Shown: one piece after another, positions 7,817-11,716 of the stretch
Position numbering within the stretch: the stretch's first letter is position 1
Layout of the letters: each line of letters starts with the position of its first letter
Assembly: GCA_964543575.1 (NCBI GenBank)
Contig: CAZIYV010000109.1
Span: 1-11,716, forward strand
DNA: 11,716 bases
Source: Pelotomaculum_B sp964543575
Lineage (GTDB): Bacteria > Bacillota > Desulfotomaculia > Desulfotomaculales > Pelotomaculaceae
Direction: 5' to 3'
Program-made: the position numbers and the translations under genes
Notes under the pieces: model-generated
Told to the model about the DNA's origin: nothing
Databases searched by the model: none
Seen by the model: only the letters and a program-made list of their open reading frames with translations

Positions 7817-7819
7817 ATT

Positions 7820-8803
7820 TTAATATATCCCATAGAAGCCGGCTACGCCCAGAGCCGCAAAAACCAGGGTAACACCCCAAAAGGTGTATACAACCCGGTT
7901 CTCACTCCAGCCTCCCAGCTCAAAATGGTGGTGCAGGGGCGACATGCGGAAAAGCCTGCGGCCTGTAGTCTGAAATGAAATCACCTGAATAATCACAGAG
8001 AGTGTTTCCAGCACAAAAATACCACCGATGATAAAAAGGAAAAGTTCACTCCTGGTTATCACCGCCGCCGCGCCCAGCCCTCCCCCCAGGGCCAGGGAAC
8101 CGGTGTCTCCCATGAAAACTCTTGCCGGGTGGCAGTTAAAAAACAGAAATCCTAAACACCCTCCCGCAAGAGCCGCCATACTCACTGCCACCCCGTCTTT
8201 TAATATCACCAGGGCAATCATCATCAGAGCCAGGGCGACAATCATGCTTATGCCCGTGGCCAGACCGTCCAAACCGTCAGTAAGGTTGACGGCATTGGCC
8301 GAACTCACCACCACTATAATGGTAAAAGCTAAAAAAGGCCACCAGCCCAGATTTACCTGAGCGCCACCGAGCGCAAAATAGCCTGAGAATGGCAGCACCA
8401 CGTCGGTACCGCGCCCCAGTCCTTTTACAACCCAAAAGGCCAGACCAGCGGCAAGTAAAATCTGACCCAGCAGCTTCTCACGCGCCCGCAGGCCCAGTGA
8501 TCTCTTTAAGACTACTTTTATATAGTCGTCTAAAAACCCGATAAAACCAAAGCCAAGAATAATCAGCAATACGGCTATACCGTCTGGTTGTCCGCGGCCC
8601 AGCAGGATGCCTCCCACTACCGTTCCGGCTATAAACATCACCCCTCCCATGGTTGGGGTGCCTGCTTTGCTCATATGACGTGACGGCCCGTCGGAACGTA
8701 TGTTCTGACCGAATTTCATCCTTCTCAGCAAAGGAATTATTAGCGGTCCCAACAGTAAGGTTACCACCAGTGAGATGGCAAAAGCCCTCCATAGATTTTC
8801 CAT
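7820..8803 (-). CDS. mraY: Phospho-N-acetylmuramoyl-pentapeptide-transferase (MraY)
   Basis: MraY is the integral membrane enzyme that joins phospho-MurNAc-pentapeptide to undecaprenyl phosphate, forming lipid I with release of UMP. From ATG at 8803 it has 327 residues, a usual length, and many hydrophobic segments as expected for the ten-helix family. Family motifs are GTPTMGG (48-54), FLDDYIK (90-96) with the paired Asp residues, NAVNLTDGLDGLA (170-182), FMGDTGSLALGG (230-241) and the cytoplasmic HHHFE (291-295). I prefer ATG at 8803 because AGGAGG is five bases upstream; a GTG at 8824 would add seven residues with no ribosome site. A GC-rich inverted repeat lies directly before the ribosome site. 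The gap from murF is 51 bases. Confidence 0.97.
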   Translation of the reverse strand: MENLWRAFAISLVVTLLLGPLIIPLLRRMKFGQNIRSDGPSRHMSKAGTPTMGGVMFIAGTVVGGILLGRGQPDGIAVLLIILGFGFIGFLDDYIKVVLKRSLGLRAREKLLGQILLAAGLAFWVVKGLGRGTDVVLPFSGYFALGGAQVNLGWWPFLAFTIIVVVSSANAVNLTDGLDGLATGISMIVALALMMIALVILKDGVAVSMAALAGGCLGFLFFNCHPARVFMGDTGSLALGGGLGAAAVITRSELFLFIIGGIFVLETLSVIIQVISFQTTGRRLFRMSPLHHHFELGGWSENRVVYTFWGVTLVFAALGVAGFYGIY

Positions 8804-8815
8804 AAAAACCTCCTG

Positions 8816-8851
8816 CCGCACCACAGCGCAATAAACGGATAGGGGGTGCGG
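8816..8851 (-). promoter_or_regulatory. Inverted repeat next to the mraY ribosome site
   Basis: On the minus strand CCGCACC (8851-8845) follows the murF stop by three bases, and GGTGCGG (8822-8816) ends one base before the AGGAGG of mraY. The 7-bp GC-rich stem encloses a 22-base loop. It could bring the ribosome site close to the murF stop and aid coupling, or hinder access to it. It lacks a T-run, so it is not an intrinsic terminator. Its function is inference. Confidence 0.45.
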
Positions 8852-8854
8852 TTT

Positions 8855-10240
8855 TCAGCAAACTTCCTGCGAATTTACCAGGTGCTGGACGATTTGTTCC
8901 ATTTTCATCCCCCTGGAGCCCTTGACCAGAACAACATCCCCATCTTGCAGCAGGTCCTCTAAAACCCTTATGGCCCGCGTGTTGTCATCACAATGAAAGA
9001 CCCTTTGCGCCGCAAGACCGGCGCCAACCGCTCCTTCTGCTGCGGCTGCGGCCAGATCTCCCACAGTCACAAGGTAATCCAGTTTAAGACGGGCAGCTGT
9101 TTCCCCAACCTCCCTGTGGCCTGCCTCTGCCCGTGGCCCTAATTCCAGCATGTTTCCCAGCAAAGCCACGGTCCGCCTTTCTCCAGCCAGTTCCATAAGA
9201 GTCTGCAGGGCGGCTTTAACGGAAGCGGGGTTGGCATTATAGGCGTCGTTAATAATCTTAAGCCGTCCCGCTTCGATAATCTCCAGGCGCATACCTGTTA
9301 AAGAAGCCGCGGCGAGCCCTGCGGCGATCTCCTCGTCAGTCAGCCCCATTTCCTTGCCCACACCGATAGCGGCCAGGGCGTTCATAACGTTATGACTGCC
9401 GGGCACCGGCAAGGTAAAAGTATATCTCCAGCCGCCTGCTACTGCGTCAAAACGGCTGCCGTCACCTTCCACCCTGATGTTTTCAGCTTTTATACCGGCA
9501 CTCTTCTCAAAACCGAAAAAGATTACCCTGCCCCGGCAGCGGGCAGCTTCCCTGTGGATGAAAGGACTCTCCGAGTTCAACAAAGCATACCCTTGCGGGG
9601 GGACATACTCCAGGATTTCTCCCTTGGCGGCAGCTATATTGCTTACAGTCCCCAGCAGTTCCAGGTGGGTTTCACCAATATTGGTGATAACTGCGGCATC
9701 AGGCCGGGCGAGCCGGCACAGGGCATCGATTTCTCCCGGTCCCCGCATGGCCATTTCCACTACCGCTGCTTCATATTGTTCTTCCAGTTCCAATAAAGTC
9801 AGTGGAAGTCCGATTTCGTTATTGAAATTACCGGTGGTTTTCAGGGTGCGCAGGCGTGTTCCCAGCACCGAGGCTATAATATCTTTGGTGGTGGTTTTTC
9901 CGGTGCTTCCGGTTATACCCACCAAAAAAGCCCTGCTGCAGGCTCTGTTTGAAGCAGCCAGAGACTGCATGGCAGCCAGAGTGTTATTAACAAGCAAAAC
10001 AGGCACTTGCGGGCGCAAATCCGGCTTACGGTGTACCACCAGGCCGCCGGCGCCCTCAGCTGCCGCCTGACCAAGAAAATCATGGGCGTCGTACCGTTCA
10101 CCCTGCAGAGCGAAAAACAGATCTCCGGTTTTTATACTCCGGGTATCGGTTGACACCGCACTGAAAACGGCCAGCGGGTCGCCCTGCAAAATTTCACCGC
10201 CGGTCACCTCAGCAATATCACCAAAAGTTATCGGTTTCAT
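8855..10240 (-). CDS. murF: UDP-MurNAc-tripeptide--D-alanyl-D-alanine ligase (MurF)
   Basis: MurF adds the D-Ala-D-Ala dipeptide to the UDP-MurNAc tripeptide using ATP, finishing the cytoplasmic precursor. From ATG at 10240 it has 461 residues, normal for the family. The N-terminal substrate domain includes DTRSIKTGDLFFAL (32-45). The ATP loop is GITGSTGKTTTKD (108-120), with KTTGNFNNEIGLPLTLL (134-150), EMAMRGPGEI (162-171) and ITNIGETHLELLG (185-197) in the central domain. PGSHNVMNALAA (280-291) and INDAYNANPASVKAAL (330-345) lead into the C-terminal domain. NFNNEIG and DAYNANP are typical MurF motifs. The frame is open upstream to 10333, but the added 31 residues are translated heptamer and palindrome repeats. 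ATG at 10240 has GGGGG five bases upstream and begins with the expected MKPITFGDIAE. Confidence 0.96.
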   Translation of the reverse strand: MKPITFGDIAEVTGGEILQGDPLAVFSAVSTDTRSIKTGDLFFALQGERYDAHDFLGQAAAEGAGGLVVHRKPDLRPQVPVLLVNNTLAAMQSLAASNRACSRAFLVGITGSTGKTTTKDIIASVLGTRLRTLKTTGNFNNEIGLPLTLLELEEQYEAAVVEMAMRGPGEIDALCRLARPDAAVITNIGETHLELLGTVSNIAAAKGEILEYVPPQGYALLNSESPFIHREAARCRGRVIFFGFEKSAGIKAENIRVEGDGSRFDAVAGGWRYTFTLPVPGSHNVMNALAAIGVGKEMGLTDEEIAAGLAAASLTGMRLEIIEAGRLKIINDAYNANPASVKAALQTLMELAGERRTVALLGNMLELGPRAEAGHREVGETAARLKLDYLVTVGDLAAAAAEGAVGAGLAAQRVFHCDDNTRAIRVLEDLLQDGDVVLVKGSRGMKMEQIVQHLVNSQEVC

Positions 10241-10257
10241 ACAAACCCCCATTGAGT

Positions 10258-10285
10258 CGTGGGATATGGGACGTGAGACGTGAGT
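10258..10285 (+). repeat. Heptamer array A (CGTGRGA, plus-strand sense)
   Basis: Four units are in perfect register: CGTGGGA (10258-10264), TATGGGA (10265-10271), CGTGAGA (10272-10278) and CGTGAGT (10279-10285). The array lies seven bases upstream of the murF ribosome site. Bases 10268-10284 are the exact reverse complement of 10597-10613 in array C. Confidence 0.85.
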
Positions 10286-10311
10286 ATTCAGGTATTGCTT
10301 ACAGGTCATTT

Positions 10312-10337
10312 TTTTGTGCGAATAAATTCGCACCTAC
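10312..10337 (-). repeat. REP-like palindromic element 2
   Basis: GTGCGAATAAATTCGCAC (10316-10333) is a perfect 8-bp stem with an AA loop. On the minus strand it is preceded by GTAG and followed by a run of A, so it is not an intrinsic terminator in that direction. It has the same architecture as elements 1 and 3. Confidence 0.8.
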
Positions 10338-10343
10338 CATTTC

Positions 10344-10360
10344 AGTCGTCGGTCGTCAGT
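10344..10360 (+). repeat. Short 7-base tandem AGTCGTC-GGTCGTC-AGT
   Basis: Two and a half 7-base units of a different sequence from CGTGRGA lie between palindrome 2 and array B. The shared 7-base period suggests the same way of arising, but two units is a small sample. Confidence 0.4.
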
Positions 10361-10410
10361 ATATTCTTCATTTCTTTATGTGTCTTTTAACCCCTGAGAC
10401 TATCTTTCAG

Positions 10411-10445
10411 TCCCACGTCCCATTTCCCATGTCCCACGTCTCAAA
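10411..10445 (-). repeat. Heptamer array B (TCCCACG units, minus-strand sense)
   Basis: Five units in register: TCCCACG (10411-10417), TCCCATT (10418-10424), TCCCATG (10425-10431), TCCCACG (10432-10438) and TCTCAAA (10439-10445). It directly abuts palindromic element 3, as array D in the other gap lies near element 1. Confidence 0.85.
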
Positions 10446-10447
10446 TT

Positions 10448-10472
10448 GTAGGTTCGGATTTATCCGAACAAA
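10448..10472 (+). repeat. REP-like palindromic element 3
   Basis: GTTCGGATTTATCCGAAC (10452-10469) is a perfect 8-bp stem with a TT loop, preceded by GTAG and followed by AAA on the plus strand. This copy is in the opposite orientation to elements 1 and 2. Confidence 0.8.
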
Positions 10473-10497
10473 TCCTCTTATCTGTAAATTAATTACA

Positions 10498-10556
10498 GGC
10501 AAGCAAGAACCGTCCCCATTTGCCTTTAGGCAAGTCAAGAACCGTCCCCACTTGCT
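10498..10556 (+). repeat. Pair of CAAGAACCGTCCCC direct repeats with inverted ends
   Basis: Two 20-base copies, at 10504-10523 and 10536-10555, are identical except for one base (CCATTTGC against CCACTTGC) and are spaced 32 bases apart. Each copy has its own short inverted ends: GGCAA/TTGCC around copy 1 (10498-10524) and GCAAGT/ACTTGC around copy 2 (10530-10555). From memory, similar GGGGACGGTTCTTG motifs occur near REP-associated tyrosine transposase genes in other bacteria; no such gene is in this window. Confidence 0.75.
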
Positions 10557-10584
10557 AGAAGACCCAATAGGAATGCCTGAATCC

Positions 10585-10614
10585 TACGTCTCACGTCTCA
10601 CGTCTCACGTCCCG
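10585..10614 (-). repeat. Heptamer array C (TCTCACG units), overlapping the murE stop
   Basis: Three identical units, TCTCACG at 10589-10595, 10596-10602 and 10603-10609, are flanked by TACG and TCCCG. The array covers the stop codon and last codons of murE. It is the most uniform array in the window, which suggests it is the youngest or most recently expanded. Confidence 0.9.
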
Positions 10615-11716
10615 TTTTATCTCTTCCAGGGCTTTGGCGGCTTCGAGGCGGTCGTCGAAAGGGAATTTTTCGGTTCCAATAATCTGATAGTCCTCGTGGC
10701 CTTTGCCGGCGATAATAACTACATCACCGGGGCGGGCGGTTCCCACCGCCATACGGATCGCCTTGCGCCTGTCAGGTTCCACTGCATAGCAGCGCTCGTT
10801 CACCGCTGGTTTTAACCCTTTTTCAATTTCATCGATTATTCTCAAGGGATCCTCGGTACGAGGGTTATCTGAGGTAATTACCGCAAAGTCACTGTATTTG
10901 GCAGCAATCTCACCCATTAGAGGCCTTTTGGTCCGGTCGCGGTCCCCGCCACAGCCGAATACGGTGATCAGGCGTCCTGTGGTTATGCGGCCAGCGGTTT
11001 TTAAAATGTTTTCAAGCCCGTCCGGGGTATGGGCATAGTCCACAATCACCGCGAAATCCTGGCCCAGGTCAACCAGTTCAAAACGCCCCGCTACTCCCCC
11101 GGTAGCTTCGAGGGCGTTCCTGATAGTTGCAATAGGAACTCCAAGCGCCGCCACAACTGTAAAAGCGGCCAGCGTGTTGTAAACATTGAACAGTCCCGTA
11201 ATTTTCAGATTCAAAGGACAACTGCCCCATCTGCCCAGGGCAGTGAAATTAACACCCCTGGCGTTTAGCTCGATCTCTGCCGCCCGTGTGTCAGCCTGGC
11301 CTTCTATCCCGTAAGTATAAACCGGAACCCCGGTCGCTTCGATAATATCCTCCGCCCTGGTGTCATCAATATTAACAACAGCGTACTTTTCTTCCTTCTT
11401 GGCACCGGGCAAAGACAGGTTTTCAAACAGTCTCAACTTTGTTTCCAGGTACTCTTCCATGTTTTCATGAAAATCCAGGTGGTCCTGGGTAAAGTTTGTA
11501 AAAACAGCCACATCAAATTCACACCCCGCCACCCGGTGCAGAGCCAGGGCGTGGGAAGAAACTTCCATTACACAGGTTTTTACACCTTCGTCCGCCATCT
11601 CAGCCAGCAGCTTTTGAAGATCAAGAGATTCCGGTGTGGTGTGTTTTACAGGCAGTATCCTCTCACCAATCCGGTTGTGGATAGTGCCGATCAAACCAGT
11701 CTTCTGTCCGGCGGCG
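10591..11716 (-). CDS. murE: UDP-MurNAc-L-Ala-D-Glu--meso-diaminopimelate ligase (MurE), 5' end outside window
   Basis: MurE adds the third residue of the stem peptide. About 374 C-terminal residues are visible; the missing 115-120 should include the N-terminal domain and ATP loop. The visible part starts AAGQKTGLIGTIHNRIG, as found just after that loop. It continues with HTTPESLDL, the MEVSSHALALHRV segment, FTNFTQDHLDFH, YLETKLRLFENL with the lysine that is carbamylated in the family, DYAHTPDGLENIL, FGCGGDRDRTKRPLMG, and SDNPRTEDP. DNPR is the signature of enzymes that use meso-diaminopimelate rather than lysine, and GKGHEDYQ near the end agrees. The last residues, RDVRRET, and the TGA stop are encoded by heptamer array C, so the native C-terminus has probably been replaced or extended. 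No start or ribosome site can be judged. Confidence 0.96.
   Translation of the reverse strand, partial: AAGQKTGLIGTIHNRIGERILPVKHTTPESLDLQKLLAEMADEGVKTCVMEVSSHALALHRVAGCEFDVAVFTNFTQDHLDFHENMEEYLETKLRLFENLSLPGAKKEEKYAVVNIDDTRAEDIIEATGVPVYTYGIEGQADTRAAEIELNARGVNFTALGRWGSCPLNLKITGLFNVYNTLAAFTVVAALGVPIATIRNALEATGGVAGRFELVDLGQDFAVIVDYAHTPDGLENILKTAGRITTGRLITVFGCGGDRDRTKRPLMGEIAAKYSDFAVITSDNPRTEDPLRIIDEIEKGLKPAVNERCYAVEPDRRKAIRMAVGTARPGDVVIIAGKGHEDYQIIGTEKFPFDDRLEAAKALEEIKRDVRRET

Larger units (their letters stand above)
7582..7819. other. Repeat-filled gap between mraY and murD
   Basis: These 238 bases hold no convincing gene. A heptamer array lies at each end, in opposite orientations, and one 18-base palindrome lies between them. 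A degenerate run in heptamer phase (TCCCTCA, TCTAACG, TCTGCGA at 7657-7677) is also present. The array at the right end stops three bases from the mraY stop codon. The left array lies just upstream of the murD ribosome site. The remaining sequence (about 7678-7712 and 7745-7770) shows nothing I recognise beyond a short TTTACCTGTAAA dyad at 7746-7757. Confidence 0.75.
10241..10590. other. Repeat-filled gap between murE and murF
   Basis: These 350 bases hold no convincing gene; long open frames crossing them are translated repeats. In order from the left are heptamer array A, palindrome 2, a short AGTCGTC/GGTCGTC tandem, array B, palindrome 3, a CTGTAA/TTACAG dyad (10482-10498), two CAAGAACCGTCCCC units and array C, which runs into murE. 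The stretches 10361-10402 and 10557-10584 show nothing I recognise. Array A and array C contain a 17-base perfect inverted repeat that brackets the gap. Confidence 0.8.

Noticed and set aside
9477..10070. Plus-strand open frame of 197 codons opposite murF
   Set aside because: It is fully antisense to conserved MurF motifs; long antisense frames are common in GC-richer coding DNA.
10316..10333. Palindrome 2 as a transcription terminator between murE and murF
   Set aside because: On the coding (minus) strand the stem is followed by a run of A, not T; the same stem form recurs in other contexts as a repeat.
10252..10815. Plus-strand open frame of 187 codons across the murE-murF gap
   Set aside because: It runs through heptamer arrays, palindromes and the antisense of murE, and has no family likeness; it is a by-product of the repeats.

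Overview
The window is part of a division and cell wall (dcw) cluster read entirely on the minus strand. In transcription order it holds murE (5' end cut by the right edge), murF, mraY, murD, a SEDS gene of the spoVE/ftsW type, murG, murC, murB and murA. These genes cover almost the whole cytoplasmic and lipid-linked route to peptidoglycan precursor. MurA and MurB make UDP-MurNAc. MurC, MurD, MurE and MurF add the peptide. MraY and MurG make lipid I and lipid II at the membrane, and the SEDS protein polymerises glycan chains. MurE carries a DNPR motif, which points to meso-diaminopimelate in the stem peptide.

The gene order, with murB and murA after murC and the SEDS gene between murD and murG, together with type IIa MurB, strong GGAGG-like ribosome sites and frequent TTG/GTG starts, suggests an endospore-forming Firmicute of the Peptococcaceae/Desulfotomaculum-Pelotomaculum kind. 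This is inference from layout and sequence style, not a database match. Five of the eight complete genes start with GTG or TTG.

Layout: 1-90 is downstream of murA and holds a strong hairpin terminator that faces the plus strand. 91-3654 is murA-murB-murC, tightly packed, with murC and murB overlapping. 3655-3879 is a 225-base gap with a candidate internal promoter. 3880-7581 is murG, spoVE/ftsW and murD with gaps of about 55 bases. 7582-7819 and 10241-10590 are two unusual gaps, one on each side of the mraY-murF pair, filled with short repeats. 10591-11716 is murE.

The genes are ordinary and essential; the unexpected content is in the two repeat-filled gaps. Both are bracketed by oppositely oriented arrays of a degenerate 7-base repeat (CGTGRGA) and contain 18-base perfect palindromes whose stems differ between copies by compensatory changes. 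The murE-murF gap also holds a pair of CAAGAACCGTCCCC repeats. One heptamer array supplies the last codons and stop of murE. I found no RNA genes, CRISPR arrays, transposase genes or new protein system.
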